Assembly (NCBI RefSeq): GCF_045066735.1
Contig: NZ_JBISHH010000024.1
Span: 186,001 to 250,000, forward strand
Reading direction: 5' to 3'
Source of the DNA: Algibacter sp045066735
GTDB taxonomy: Bacteria; Bacteroidota; Bacteroidia; Flavobacteriales; Flavobacteriaceae
Length of the DNA: 64,000 nucleotides
Both the position numbers and the translations under genes were made by a program. Below, piece after piece: positions 28,574-37,847 of the stretch. Numbering within the stretch: position 1 is the stretch's first letter; each line of letters starts with the position of its first letter. Under the pieces are notes generated by a model. The model saw only the letters and a list, made by a program, of their open reading frames with translations, was not told where the DNA came from and searched no databases.

Positions 28574-29500
28574 ATGGATTTCGTTTTCATTCCCCTAGTT
28601 GTATTTGGACTATTTATTTTAATTTCATCATTCTTTACGGTAAAACAACAAACCGCTGCTATTATAGAACGCTTTGGACGCTTCCAAGGTATACGCCAAT
28701 CTGGTTTACAATGGAAAATTCCGTTAGTAGACCGAATTGCAGGCCGTTTAAGCTTAAAAATTCAGCAATTAGATGTTATTGTTGAAACCAAAACCAAAGA
28801 TGATGTATTTGTACGTCTAAAGGTTTCTGTGCAATATAAAGTAATTCGTGAAAAAGTAGAAGATGCTTTCTATAAATTAGATTATCCACACGACCAAATT
28901 ACAAGTTATGTATTTGATGTAGTACGTGCCGAAGTTCCAAAAATGATTTTAGATGATGTATTTTTAAGAAAAGATGATATCGCTATTGCAGTAAAAACAG
29001 AGTTGAACGATGCCATGCAAAATTATGGTTATGATATTATAAAAACTTTAGTAACAGATATTGACCCAGACGCTCAAGTAAAAGCTGCCATGAACCGTAT
29101 TAATGCTGCCGATAGAGAAAAAACAGCGGCACAATATGAAGGTGATGCAGCACGTATTTTAATTGTAGAACGCGCTAAAGCTGAAGCTGAAAGTAAACGT
29201 TTACAAGGACAAGGTATTGCGGATCAACGTCGTGAAATTGCTCGTGGTTTAGAAGAATCTGTAGATGTACTAAATCGTGTAGGTATTAACAGCCAAGAAG
29301 CATCGGCATTAATAGTAGTAACACAACATTACGATACATTGCAAGCCATTGGTAGTGAAACTAATAGCAACTTAATTTTATTACCAAATTCGCCACAAGC
29401 AGGTAGCAATATGCTAAATGATATGGTGGCTAGTTTTTCTGCTAGTAACCAAATTGGTGAAGCCATGAAAAACAATAAAAAGAAACAAATAGAAGAATAG
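28574..29500 (+). CDS. SPFH/Band 7 (stomatin-like) membrane protein
   Basis: 308 residues from the ATG at 28574; the ATG is chosen over the upstream frame start because MDFVFIPLVVFGLFILI is the membrane anchor. A Band 7 domain (about 20-190) contains VKQQTAAIIERFGRF and VFDVVRAEVPKM, and is followed by a coiled-coil with EGDAARILIVERAKAEAES. These proteins assemble rings or scaffolds in membrane microdomains. No NfeD partner is adjacent. Confidence 0.9.
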   Translation: MDFVFIPLVVFGLFILISSFFTVKQQTAAIIERFGRFQGIRQSGLQWKIPLVDRIAGRLSLKIQQLDVIVETKTKDDVFVRLKVSVQYKVIREKVEDAFYKLDYPHDQITSYVFDVVRAEVPKMILDDVFLRKDDIAIAVKTELNDAMQNYGYDIIKTLVTDIDPDAQVKAAMNRINAADREKTAAQYEGDAARILIVERAKAEAESKRLQGQGIADQRREIARGLEESVDVLNRVGINSQEASALIVVTQHYDTLQAIGSETNSNLILLPNSPQAGSNMLNDMVASFSASNQIGEAMKNNKKKQIEE

Positions 29501-29529
29501 CATTCACTGTACTGTTCTAGAGCTAAATA

Positions 29530-29563
29530 AAATCCTTAAAGTATATGCTTTAAGGATTTTTTT
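29530..29563. terminator. Terminator between SPFH gene and the 29579 gene
   Basis: AAATCCTTAAAG (29530-29541), 6-nt loop, CTTTAAGGATTT (29548-29559), then a T-run. It serves the plus-strand gene and possibly the convergent minus-strand gene. Confidence 0.85.
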
Positions 29564-29578
29564 GTTTTTATAAAGATT

Positions 29579-30739
29579 TTATTCTGTTTTAAAAGGATGC
29601 CGCGGTTCCCAGTCTTGAGACGGATTCATCAATTTAAAAATTTGTTTTAATAAAGCATTCATTAAAGTGTTTGTATGCTTTAAATATACCAACATAGTTT
29701 TAGCTTCAGCGCCCACCGAACTTTTTATTTCCATAGCCGTACGCGCATAAACAATGGTTTTAAATTGGTTTTCTATTCCAAATTTAAGCATATCGTAAAG
29801 CATATTTAAGTACAATTGATGGGAGTATTGATGTTCACCATCATACCCAAGAAAGTAAGTTTCTAGTGATGTATTATTAAGAATTAACGTATAAAACCCA
29901 ACCAATTTATCTTCTAAATAATAGCCAAAAATTCTGAAATTATCTTTTAGTTGAAGTTTCAAACTATAAAAATGATTTTCTGGTAAAATAAAGGTATTAA
30001 ACTTCGCATTGTTAGATACATTTAAATATAAATGATGCAGCGTTTCACTATTCTCTTTCACATCATTTAAAGACAGCTCGACCGCTTTTACACCATTTAA
30101 TTTCTTTCTTGCTCGTTTATATCGATCTCTATATTTTTTGTGCAATGCAGCAGTATAATGATCAATAGTTAGCCAATCTTTCTTAACCGAAAACAGCATA
30201 TTCGGTTGCATAATCACTTGGTGTAATTTAGCTGCATCCAAACTTTCTTTTTCTTTATGAATCGGGTTATTTTCAAAATAATCCTTCAACACAAACATTC
30301 TAATAGTTTTATTCTGTTTGGCTTTTATAATGGTTTTTATATCATGTAAAGCCTTTTGTGTTACCTTAAAAAACGCTACCTGAGAAATTTCATTTCTGTT
30401 AAAAAATAAGCCATGTTGACCAGTATGTGTTAAATTACCAATAACAAGAATATTTCCTTTTAAAATTTTAGAAATTACATCACGCATATAAGTTTTAAAA
30501 CACGACGTATCGGTTTTTCTAAACATATCTTGCAAATACAACTGCACCCGTTGCGTAACAGCAACACCAACCAAAACATCGCTTTTAAACACACCAATAT
30601 AAAACAACTCTAAGTTATTGGGGGCTGCATTTTCTAAGGCTTGTAAATAAGCTGTTTGTAAAAAAACATCATGTTTTACCAGAACATCCCAGGTTTCCGG
30701 AAGTTCACTAAATGTGTTATAAATTTTATAATGTATCAA
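29579..30739 (-). CDS. GNAT/FemX-like acyltransferase
   Basis: 386 residues, no signal peptide. The layout is of the double-GNAT type (BioF2-like/PF13480 group): an N-terminal half with ETWDVLVKHDVFLQTAYL, a central basic helix (KKYRDRYKRARKKLNG), then IFGYYLEDKLVGFYTLIL and FLGYDGEHQYSHQLYLNM of the second GNAT fold. Such proteins transfer amino-acyl or acyl groups in envelope biosynthesis; the substrate is unknown. Monocistronic. Confidence 0.7.
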   Translation of the reverse strand: MIHYKIYNTFSELPETWDVLVKHDVFLQTAYLQALENAAPNNLELFYIGVFKSDVLVGVAVTQRVQLYLQDMFRKTDTSCFKTYMRDVISKILKGNILVIGNLTHTGQHGLFFNRNEISQVAFFKVTQKALHDIKTIIKAKQNKTIRMFVLKDYFENNPIHKEKESLDAAKLHQVIMQPNMLFSVKKDWLTIDHYTAALHKKYRDRYKRARKKLNGVKAVELSLNDVKENSETLHHLYLNVSNNAKFNTFILPENHFYSLKLQLKDNFRIFGYYLEDKLVGFYTLILNNTSLETYFLGYDGEHQYSHQLYLNMLYDMLKFGIENQFKTIVYARTAMEIKSSVGAEAKTMLVYLKHTNTLMNALLKQIFKLMNPSQDWEPRHPFKTE

Positions 30740-30806
30740 TAGAAAAATAAAAGACTGAAAATTTTAATTAGTAAGTCTCTAAATAAGTTATTAGTTTACA
30801 AAAATA

Positions 30807-31292
30807 CTATTTCCATCCGCAAATAATAGCACCCATAACACCTAAAGTTACAATCCAATATCCCGCATTTATAAAAATGTATTTAGCACTTTTTCTTTCG
30901 AATAATGCGTTAGTGCCTAATATTGGTAAAGCTACAAATACGCCTGCTAAAACACCATGTAAAGCACCGTGTTTAAAAGTTCTAAAATGGTTGCCATAAT
31001 CGGCCATAAACGCAGCGTAAGATGGTAAAGCTTTTGAAGGATCTCCACCAACCAAACTCAAAGCTCCGGTTTGATGTATGCTCATTTGCATCATTGTCAT
31101 TGCTAATAGAAAGGCAAAAATAAAAGCCAAAACAAAAATTTTAGCCATGTTTGCTCCTTTCATGCTTTCTTCGGTTAAACCAGCTTCTTTCATCCAAATG
31201 GTTCCAAATACTTTTGGATTATACCAAATAAAACCAACAAACAAAGCAGAAACAGCCGCTAATAAAAGCGCTATAGGGTTAAAAAAATTCAT
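30807..31292 (-). CDS. DUF1761 family membrane protein
   Basis: 161 residues with about four membrane segments. FIWYNPKVFGTIWMKEAGLTEE near the N-terminus is characteristic of DUF1761, a small integral-membrane family of unknown function. Signal: start MNFFNPIALLLAAVSALFVG is the first TM segment. Confidence 0.8.
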   Translation of the reverse strand: MNFFNPIALLLAAVSALFVGFIWYNPKVFGTIWMKEAGLTEESMKGANMAKIFVLAFIFAFLLAMTMMQMSIHQTGALSLVGGDPSKALPSYAAFMADYGNHFRTFKHGALHGVLAGVFVALPILGTNALFERKSAKYIFINAGYWIVTLGVMGAIICGWK

Positions 31293-31367
31293 AATATTTT
31301 AAGTTTAGTTCGTGTTTAAAGGTAATTAAATTTAGATTACATCCTGCTTATTAACAACAAATTACTA

Positions 31368-32471
31368 TTACCAACTTCCGCTAGAACCGCCACCTCCAGA
31401 ACTTCCACCGCCGCCCGAAAAGCTACTACTAGACGATGAACTTCGGTAGCTTGAACCCGAACTACTGTAATTTGAGCTAGAACCACTGGAAGAAAAATTC
31501 TTACTCATATATTTTTTATCACTTTTTAACATCGAAAATTTAACAGGCTGATACGCTTTTTTAGATCTTGTGTAAATAGCAATAATTAACGGTAGAATAA
31601 TAAATATAACAACTATCACAACCATAGTAATTGATAACGCCGTTGATGGTAAGCTTTCTAAATATTCAAAAGGATTAATATCTATATTATTTTCTGATAC
31701 GATACCAATAATAAAAATTCCAAAAAAGAGAGGCATAATAATAAACGGTAAACTAAAACCAATTGTTAATAATGAAGACACTAATAAAAACGGAAATATA
31801 ACAACACTTACTTTACCAGTAATTAAACCACGAAATACGTTTATTAATTGCTTAAAACCTTTATAAAACACAGTAGATCCAACTCCAATAAAAAGACTTA
31901 AAAATATAAATAAAATAAGCCCTATTATTATTTTCCCCCATAAAGGCATTTTACCTTCTTGTTCTACTAAATTGGTAAATTCATCTCGATATTTGGGATC
32001 GTCAATAAGTTTAATAATTTCTGAAGTTGCTGAATCTACACCCTTATAAAAATCGCCTTTTTTAAACTCAGGCGTCATAGTTTCTCGAATAATTCTAGAC
32101 GCGAAAGCATCGGTAATTATGGATTCTAGACCATAACCTACTTCTATTCTAAACTTTCTATCGTTTTTTGCTATTAAAATTAAGAGTCCATTATCGGCTT
32201 CTTCTTGTCCGAGTTCATTCGTTTCAAAAACCTGTAAGGCATAGTTTTCAACTGTATTATTACCTAAGGAATTAACAGTTAAAACTACTATTTGGTGTGT
32301 GGTTTCAGTTTCGTAAGCCTTTAGTTTTTTTCTAAGTTCTAAAGTTTCGCTTTCGCTGAAAAGTACCGCATTATCGGTTACTATTTCGGTTAGAATAGGA
32401 AAATCCTCTTGCCCGTTGGTTTGTTGAAACCAAATAAAAAACAAGAGGATTATTAATTTTATTTTACTCAA
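31368..32471 (-). CDS. TPM domain protein (YgcG/Psb32-like)
   Basis: 367 residues: signal peptide (LIILLFFIWFQQTNG), TPM domain at about 25-150 (DNAVLFSESETLELRKKL, QIVVLTVNSLG, RKFRIEVGYGLE), several membrane segments from about 180 to 300 and a Ser/Gly-rich tail ending SGGGGSSGSW. TPM domains are linked to membrane-protein turnover and phosphatase activity in other organisms, but the bacterial role is unclear. The Gly/Ser tail is a typical feature of the group. Confidence 0.85.
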   Translation of the reverse strand: MSKIKLIILLFFIWFQQTNGQEDFPILTEIVTDNAVLFSESETLELRKKLKAYETETTHQIVVLTVNSLGNNTVENYALQVFETNELGQEEADNGLLILIAKNDRKFRIEVGYGLESIITDAFASRIIRETMTPEFKKGDFYKGVDSATSEIIKLIDDPKYRDEFTNLVEQEGKMPLWGKIIIGLILFIFLSLFIGVGSTVFYKGFKQLINVFRGLITGKVSVVIFPFLLVSSLLTIGFSLPFIIMPLFFGIFIIGIVSENNIDINPFEYLESLPSTALSITMVVIVVIFIILPLIIAIYTRSKKAYQPVKFSMLKSDKKYMSKNFSSSGSSSNYSSSGSSYRSSSSSSSFSGGGGSSGGGGSSGSW

Positions 32472-32492
32472 ATGCTGTAAGTAAACAAGTAT

Positions 32493-34502
32493 TTATTTGA
32501 ACATTTTAGCTTCTTCAACTAATAACTCATTTTTATCTTCCAATGCTTTTTCAATAAAGCTATTGACATCATCATTTTTGGCTTGTCCGTTTTCCAATAA
32601 AACTTTCAAAATAAGTGTTACCGCAATACGCGTTCCTACTTTTTTAACAGCGGTGTTAAAAAGAGGTTCTACCTCATCATAACTAACATCTTTAGCGAGT
32701 TCTAAAATTTCAGATCTAACTTTTAGTCGTTTCTCATCAGGTAAATTTGTATACTTTTTTCCTAATTTTTGGATGACATCAATCGCTTTTCTTTGCGACT
32801 GTTGTTGTGGTTTTTGCTGATTATTATTTGCATTATGATTAGCTTGTGGTTTAGGCTTAACCTTTGCCCAAGAATCACGCAAACCAACCGTTTTATTGAA
32901 TACTAATTTATCTGAAGACGAATCGTTATCCACATTAAAATATCCTAAACGTTGAAATTGGAACCTTTGCCCTACCTCAGCGTTTTGTAAACTTGGCTCA
33001 ACAAAAGCTTCAACAAGCTTTAAAGAATCTGGATTTACAAATTCCATAAAATCTTTATCTTGATGGCTATCTGGAGCTTCGTCTAAAAATAAACGATCGT
33101 ATTCTCTCACTTCTGCTTTAACAGCATGTTTTATAGATACCCAATGCAAAGTCCCCTTTACACGACGTTCCGTATCATCAGAATATGTACAATGTACTTC
33201 TGTAATATTACCGTTAGCATCTTTAACCACCGACTCTGCTTTAATAATATATGCATTTTTTAAACGTACTTCTCCTCCTAATTTTAAACGGAAAAACTTA
33301 TTACTTGCCTCTTCTTTAAAATCTTCTTTTTCAATATAAATTTCACGAGAAAATGGCACTTTTCTAAAACCAGCGGCATCATCTTCTTGATTATTTTCAG
33401 CTTCAAACCATTCCTCTTTATCTTCAGGATAGTTTGTAATTACCACTTTAATCGGGTCTAAAACCGCCATAACACGTGGTGCTGTTTTGTTTAAATCTTC
33501 GCGAATACAAAATTCTAAAAGTGATACATCAATCATGTTTTCACGTTTGGCAACACCAACCGCTTCTACAAATTTTCGAATAGAATTTGGTGTATAACCT
33601 CTACGACGCAAACCAGAAATAGTTGGCATTCTAGGGTCGTCCCAACCATTAACAACACCATCCTCTACCAATTTAAGCAACTTACGTTTACTCATTATGG
33701 TGTAACTTAGGTTTAAACGAGCAAATTCACGTTGTTTAGGACGTAATTTATCTTCTGTAACCACTTGGTCTAAAAACCAATCGTAAAGCTCTCTGTGAGG
33801 TTTAAATTCTAATGAACACAACGAGTGTGATACTTGCTCTAAATAATCACTTTCACCATGCGTCCAATCGTACATTGGGTAAATACACCAATCGTTTGCT
33901 GTTCTATGATGATGCTTCTTTAAAATACGATACATAATAGGGTCACGCATTAACATATTTACATGTTGCATATCTATTTTAGCACGTAAAATATGCTCAC
34001 CTTCGTTAAATTCTCCCGCTTTCATACGTTCGAATAAATCGAGATTTTCTTCCACAGATCTATTTCTATAAGGGCCATCTACACCAGGTTGCGTTGGTGT
34101 ACCTTTTTGTTCGGCCATAGCTTCACTAGACTGCGAATCTATATAAGCCTTTCCTTCTTTTATAAATTGTACTGCCCAATCATATAATTCCTGAAAATAA
34201 TCGGAAGAGAATAATTCCTTATCCCATTTATACCCCAACCAAGATACATCTTCTTTAATGGCATCTACATATTCCTGCTCTTCTTTAGCCGGATTTGTAT
34301 CATCAAAACGTAAGTTTACGGGTGCATTATATTTTTCACCTAAACCAAAACTAATACCAATAGCTTTAGTGTGGCCAATGTGTAAATACCCATTTGGCTC
34401 TGGTGGAAATCTAAAACGAAGGTTATCTTTTGGCATTCCATTTGCCAAATCTTCTTCTATAATTTGCTCTAAAAAATTGAGTGATTTTCTTTCTTCAGAC
34501 AT
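32493..34502 (-). CDS. glnS: Glutaminyl-tRNA synthetase with C-terminal YqeY-like domain
   Basis: 669 residues from the ATG at 34502, chosen over 34523 because MSEERKSLNFLEQII is the family start. RFPPEPNGYLHIGHTKA carries HIGH and IMSKRKLL is the KMSKS motif. After the anticodon-binding beta-barrels, a Gln/Asn-rich linker leads to a C-terminal helical domain (about 575-669) of the YqeY/GatB-tail type, present in many Bacteroidota GlnRS proteins. It charges tRNA-Gln. Confidence 0.95.
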   Translation of the reverse strand: MSEERKSLNFLEQIIEEDLANGMPKDNLRFRFPPEPNGYLHIGHTKAIGISFGLGEKYNAPVNLRFDDTNPAKEEQEYVDAIKEDVSWLGYKWDKELFSSDYFQELYDWAVQFIKEGKAYIDSQSSEAMAEQKGTPTQPGVDGPYRNRSVEENLDLFERMKAGEFNEGEHILRAKIDMQHVNMLMRDPIMYRILKKHHHRTANDWCIYPMYDWTHGESDYLEQVSHSLCSLEFKPHRELYDWFLDQVVTEDKLRPKQREFARLNLSYTIMSKRKLLKLVEDGVVNGWDDPRMPTISGLRRRGYTPNSIRKFVEAVGVAKRENMIDVSLLEFCIREDLNKTAPRVMAVLDPIKVVITNYPEDKEEWFEAENNQEDDAAGFRKVPFSREIYIEKEDFKEEASNKFFRLKLGGEVRLKNAYIIKAESVVKDANGNITEVHCTYSDDTERRVKGTLHWVSIKHAVKAEVREYDRLFLDEAPDSHQDKDFMEFVNPDSLKLVEAFVEPSLQNAEVGQRFQFQRLGYFNVDNDSSSDKLVFNKTVGLRDSWAKVKPKPQANHNANNNQQKPQQQSQRKAIDVIQKLGKKYTNLPDEKRLKVRSEILELAKDVSYDEVEPLFNTAVKKVGTRIAVTLILKVLLENGQAKNDDVNSFIEKALEDKNELLVEEAKMFK

Positions 34503-34616
34503 ATTTAAATCAATAAGCTTCAAAATTACATAAATTCAAGTTATTTTTGACCTAATTCTACTTAAGAAGCGTAACAAATTTGGATTATTTGTAACTAATA
34601 TTTTAAAAGCTATGTT

Positions 34617-34826
34617 ATGAAAAATAATAATTACACTTGTCCTAAATGCGGAAATAGAGAATTTGAAACCGGTGAAATGCGCGCCACTGGTGGCCGATGG
34701 TCTAAAATATTTGATATACAGAACAAAAAGTTTACTTCGGTAACGTGCAAACGTTGTACATATACCGAATTTTACAAAGCCAAAACGAGCGCCTTGAGTA
34801 ACATTTTTGATTTATTTACAAACTAA
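34617..34826 (+). CDS. Small zinc-ribbon protein (PF09855 / DUF2082)
   Basis: 69 residues with two CxxC pairs (CPKCG near 8-12 and CKRC near 44-47) and the GEMRATGG and FDIQNKKFTSVTC segments typical of the family. The fold is a nucleic-acid-binding-like zinc ribbon; the function is unknown. Its stop TAA overlaps the folB ATG by one base, so the two are coupled. Confidence 0.85.
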   Translation: MKNNNYTCPKCGNREFETGEMRATGGRWSKIFDIQNKKFTSVTCKRCTYTEFYKAKTSALSNIFDLFTN

Positions 34827-35188
34827 TGGGAATAATAAAGGTTGAAAACATACGTGTATTTGCATACCACGGTTGTTTAAAAGAAGAAACAAAAATTGGT
34901 AGCGATTACCGTGTAGATTTAAAAGTTAAAGCTAATTTACAAGAATCTGCTAAAACAGATAAACTTAGTGATACTGTAGATTACGTCTTTTTAAATCGTG
35001 TTATAAAAGAAGAAATGGACATTCCGTCTTATCTTTTAGAAACGGTAGCCAAGCGTATTTTAAATCGTATTTTTGCCGAAGATACCATGGTAAGCAAAGC
35101 AACAGTTTGGGTAAGTAAATTAAACCCTCCCATTGGTGGCGACGTGGCTCGAGTAACTATAAAAATGACCGAAACGCATAAAAAGTAA
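34826..35188 (+). CDS. folB: Dihydroneopterin aldolase
   Basis: 120 residues, normal length. VENIRVFAYHGCLKEE at the N-terminus contains the substrate-side Gly/Cys region, DTVDYVFLNRVIKEEM carries the central helix, LLETVAKRI the conserved Glu and SKLNPPIGG the C-terminal loop. It forms 6-hydroxymethyl-dihydropterin in folate synthesis. Overlaps the zinc-ribbon gene by one base. Confidence 0.93.
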   Translation: MGIIKVENIRVFAYHGCLKEETKIGSDYRVDLKVKANLQESAKTDKLSDTVDYVFLNRVIKEEMDIPSYLLETVAKRILNRIFAEDTMVSKATVWVSKLNPPIGGDVARVTIKMTETHKK

Positions 35189-35197
35189 TTTAAAGTG

Positions 35198-35226
35198 TTG
35201 GAAATTGTAAAAATTTTTTAAATTTG
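35198..35226 (+). promoter_or_regulatory. Flavobacterial promoter of tRNA-Cys
   Basis: TTG at 35198-35200, 18-nt spacer, TAAATTTG at 35219-35226. This is the clearest TTG/TAnnTTTG pair in the window, ending 12 nt before the tRNA. It indicates a promoter of the sigma-ABfr type. Confidence 0.75.
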
Positions 35227-35238
35227 CACCTCCAATAA

Positions 35239-35309
35239 GGTGTCGTGGCCGAGTGGCTAGGCTCAGCTCTGCAAAAGCTGCTACAGCGGTTCGAATCCGC
35301 TCGACACCT
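35239..35309 (+). tRNA. tRNA-Cys (anticodon GCA)
   Basis: Cloverleaf: acceptor GGTGTCG/CGACACC, D-arm GCC...GGC, anticodon stem CAGCT/AGCTG with loop CTGCAAA (anticodon GCA), T-arm AGCGG-TTCGAAT-CCGCT. The discriminator base is T, as expected for tRNA-Cys. The 3' CCA is not encoded. Confidence 0.97.
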
Positions 35310-35316
35310 CAAAAAG

Positions 35317-35347
35317 AAAGCTTCCTAAAATTTTAGGAAGCTTTTTT
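35317..35347 (+). terminator. Terminator of tRNA-Cys
   Basis: AAAGCTTCCTAAAA immediately followed by TTTTAGGAAGCTTT and a T-run; a 14-bp stem 8 nt after the tRNA. Confidence 0.9.
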
Positions 35348-35670
35348 ATTTTTAGATATTTTGTTCTTAAACTACTACTCCATTTATTCTATTAAAATTT
35401 TGTGCTACTTTATTCCTTTTTTTTGGGAAAAACAATTGCTCCCTTAATTTATAGTAGCACAAATCCATAAGCGTGTAATATTTACCCATTACTTTCCTTT
35501 TTTACACACTATTTACACACAAAAAATTACTCATTGATTTTATAAAAATTTTTAAATAACTAATTATCAGTTATTTATATTTTATATCGTTTTTATTTTT
35601 GGTTACGGCATATTTATTTCAATTAACTCATCGTAAAACAATTTACAACAATCATAAAACAAAAAAAATC
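35348..35670. other. Gene-free spacer with an 11-bp inverted repeat
   Basis: 323 nt downstream of tRNA-Cys. It holds TTTGTGCTACT (35399-35409) and its exact complement AGTAGCACAAA (35453-35463), separated by 43 nt, and a short direct repeat TTTACACAC twice near 35500-35520. No integrase or gene is seen. The PepSY-like promoter lies at its right end. Confidence 0.5.
35594..35601 (+). promoter_or_regulatory. Candidate -7 element of the tandem PepSY-like genes
   Basis: TATTTTTG fits TAnnTTTG and is about 70 nt before the first ATG (35671). A TTA lies near the -33 position. Confidence 0.45.
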
Positions 35671-36015
35671 ATGAAAAAATTAATTTTAGCAGTCGCAATC
35701 GTAGCAAGTGGATTTTCAACTTTCGCTTTAACAGTAAACCCTATTCAAACTGAAATTACTGCTGTTTCTACCACAGAAGAATTTAAGGAAGTTGCTTTAG
35801 AAAATGTACCAGCAGCAGTTACTGCAGCAGTAGCTAAAGATTTTTCTACAGCCACTTTAAACAAAGCTTACGTAAACAGCAGCGAACAATATAAACTTGA
35901 AATTACTATGGACGGTACAGACAATGTAGTTTATGCTGATAAAGATGGTAACTGGTTAAAAGAAGCTGATGTTGAAGCGCCAGCACAGGATACTGAAGAA
36001 ACTATCGAAGAGTAA
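35671..36015 (+). CDS. Small exported PepSY-like protein, copy 1
   Basis: 114 residues from the ATG at 35671; the longer frame is rejected because MKKLILAVAIVASGFSTFAL is a clear signal peptide. The mature part (EEFKEVALENVPAAVTAAVA, then YKLEITMDGTDNVVYADKDG) resembles the PepSY-like family PF11396, small periplasmic or exported proteins of unknown function. The C-terminus is acidic (DTEETIEE). It is repeated almost exactly 41 bp downstream. Confidence 0.8.
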   Translation: MKKLILAVAIVASGFSTFALTVNPIQTEITAVSTTEEFKEVALENVPAAVTAAVAKDFSTATLNKAYVNSSEQYKLEITMDGTDNVVYADKDGNWLKEADVEAPAQDTEETIEE

Positions 36016-36056
36016 TATTTTATAAATAATTAGTAAACAATAAAAACAAAAATATC

Positions 36057-36398
36057 ATGAAAAAATTAATTTTAGCAGTCGCAATCGTAGCAAGTGGATT
36101 TTCAACTTTCGCTTTAACAGTAAACCCTATTCAAACTGAAATTACTGCTATTTCTACTACAGAAGAATTTAAAGAAGTTGCTTTAGAAAATGTACCGGCA
36201 ACAGTTACTGCAGCAGTAACTAAAGATTTTTCTACAGCCACTTTAAACAAGGCTTATGTAAACAGCAGCGAACAATATAAACTTGAAATTACTATGGACG
36301 GTACAGACAATGTAGTCTATGCTGATAAAGATGGTAACTGGTTAAAAGAAGCTGATGTTGAAGCGCCAGCACAGGATACTGAAGAAACTATGGAATAG
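36057..36398 (+). CDS. Small exported PepSY-like protein, copy 2
   Basis: 113 residues, almost identical to copy 1 in both protein and DNA. Visible changes are Val to Ile at residue 31, two Ala-to-Thr replacements (AAVTAAVA to ATVTAAVT) and the end (TIEE to TME). Low DNA divergence, even at third positions, suggests a recent duplication or gene conversion. No separate promoter was found, so it is probably on the same transcript as copy 1. Confidence 0.8.
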   Translation: MKKLILAVAIVASGFSTFALTVNPIQTEITAISTTEEFKEVALENVPATVTAAVTKDFSTATLNKAYVNSSEQYKLEITMDGTDNVVYADKDGNWLKEADVEAPAQDTEETME

Positions 36399-36419
36399 TG
36401 TTCTTTAACACCTTTCTTA

Positions 36420-36453
36420 AAAAAAGACGTTTTGAAATAAAACGTCTTTTTTT
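36420..36453 (+). terminator. Terminator of the tandem PepSY-like genes
   Basis: AAAAAGACGTTTT, 5-nt loop, AAAACGTCTTTTT and a T-run, 23 bp past the second stop. Confidence 0.9.
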
Positions 36454-36487
36454 GTGTTTATAAAATTTACCTATCCATTAAACTTAA

Positions 36488-36495
36488 TACATTTG
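36488..36495 (+). promoter_or_regulatory. Candidate -7 element of the response-regulator gene
   Basis: TACATTTG fits TAnnTTTG and precedes the ATG (36513) by 17 nt. TTTA lies near -33. Confidence 0.45.
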
Positions 36496-36512
36496 TAGAT
36501 CAATACCTTTTT

Positions 36513-37847
36513 ATGAAGCAAATATTATTAATTGAAGATGATGTCTCTTTTTCTAAAATGCTAAAACATTTTTTAGAACGCCATAAATATGCAGTAACCT
36601 TAAGCTATAATATTAATAGTGCTTCTACCCTTTTAAAAAATGAAAAATACGATTTAGTTTTTACCGATTTACGCTTACCTGATGGCAGTGGACTCGATTT
36701 ATTAAAGCAAATAAAAGATAATAAAAATAAGGTTCCTGTTGTTTTAATGACAGGTTATGCTGAAGTATCTACAGCCGTACAAGCTATGAAACAAGGTGCT
36801 TTCGACTATATTTCTAAACCTTTTAATCCGGATGAAGTTTTAGAAGTAATTAATAATGCCTTAGAACAAAAAACGACTGGTATAGCCGAAAAAATAAATA
36901 AACAAGAACAAAAAAACACAAATACAGAATTTGTTAAAGGTATTAGCGCAGCTTCAAAAACATTAAATGAATATATTAATTTAGTCGCTCCAACAGATTT
37001 ATCGGTTTTAATTACAGGTGAAAGTGGAACAGGTAAGGAAGTTGTAGCAAAAACAATTCATTTAGAAAGTCTAAGAAAAGATAAACCTTTTATACCAGTA
37101 GATTGTGGTGCTATTCCAAAAGAGATTGCATCGAGTGAGTTTTTTGGGCATAAAAAAGGTGCATTTACGGGTGCAACAGATGATAAAATAGGGCATTTTG
37201 AAGCCGCAAATGGAGGAACTTTATTTTTAGATGAAGTTGGAAATTTAACCTACGAAAATCAAATACAACTACTTCGTGCTTTACAAGAACGAAAAGTAAA
37301 ACCTGTAGGTAGTAACACTGAAATTAATGTTGATATTAGGTTAATAACCGCAACCAATGAAGATTTACTTCTTGCTGTTGAAAAAGGTACTTTTAGAGAA
37401 GATCTATATCATAGATTAAATGAATTCTCTATTAAAATACCTAACCTAAAAGAAAGAAATAACGACTTAATTCTTTATGCCGATTTCTTTTTAGAGAAAG
37501 CCAATAAGCAATTGAATAAATCGATTATTGGGTTTTCTAAAAGTGTGCTAAATATATTTTTAGATTACCAATGGCCAGGTAATTTAAGAGAATTATCGAA
37601 TGTTATTAAGCGGGCAACCTTATTAACCCAGACCGACATTATTGATGCCAATGTTTTACCAAACGAGTTAACACAACTTAAAGAAACTAGTGTAAATAGC
37701 CCTAGTTTTTCTACTAAAGAAAACGAAAAAGCACTTATTATAAATGCGTTAAAAGAAGCAAATAATAATAAAACTAACGCTGCCAAATTATTGAATATTA
37801 CAAGAAAAACACTCTACAATAAAATAAAGGAATACAACATTAATTAA
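36513..37847 (+). CDS. Sigma-54-dependent response regulator (NtrC family)
   Basis: 444 residues: receiver domain (1-120) with phospho-acceptor Asp52, an AAA+ domain (about 140-375) with Walker A GESGTGKE (169-176), the sigma-54 contact loop GAFTGA (216-221) and Walker B LFLDEVG (237-243), and a C-terminal Fis-type helix-turn-helix (about 405-444). It should activate sigma-54 promoters on phosphorylation. It is convergent with, and overlaps by 8 nt, the hybrid kinase gene, its likely partner. Confidence 0.93.
   Translation: MKQILLIEDDVSFSKMLKHFLERHKYAVTLSYNINSASTLLKNEKYDLVFTDLRLPDGSGLDLLKQIKDNKNKVPVVLMTGYAEVSTAVQAMKQGAFDYISKPFNPDEVLEVINNALEQKTTGIAEKINKQEQKNTNTEFVKGISAASKTLNEYINLVAPTDLSVLITGESGTGKEVVAKTIHLESLRKDKPFIPVDCGAIPKEIASSEFFGHKKGAFTGATDDKIGHFEAANGGTLFLDEVGNLTYENQIQLLRALQERKVKPVGSNTEINVDIRLITATNEDLLLAVEKGTFREDLYHRLNEFSIKIPNLKERNNDLILYADFFLEKANKQLNKSIIGFSKSVLNIFLDYQWPGNLRELSNVIKRATLLTQTDIIDANVLPNELTQLKETSVNSPSFSTKENEKALIINALKEANNNKTNAAKLLNITRKTLYNKIKEYNIN

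Noticed and set aside
35198..36400. Integrated element at tRNA-Cys
   Set aside because: No integrase, no direct copy of the tRNA 3' end and no foreign-looking genes follow.
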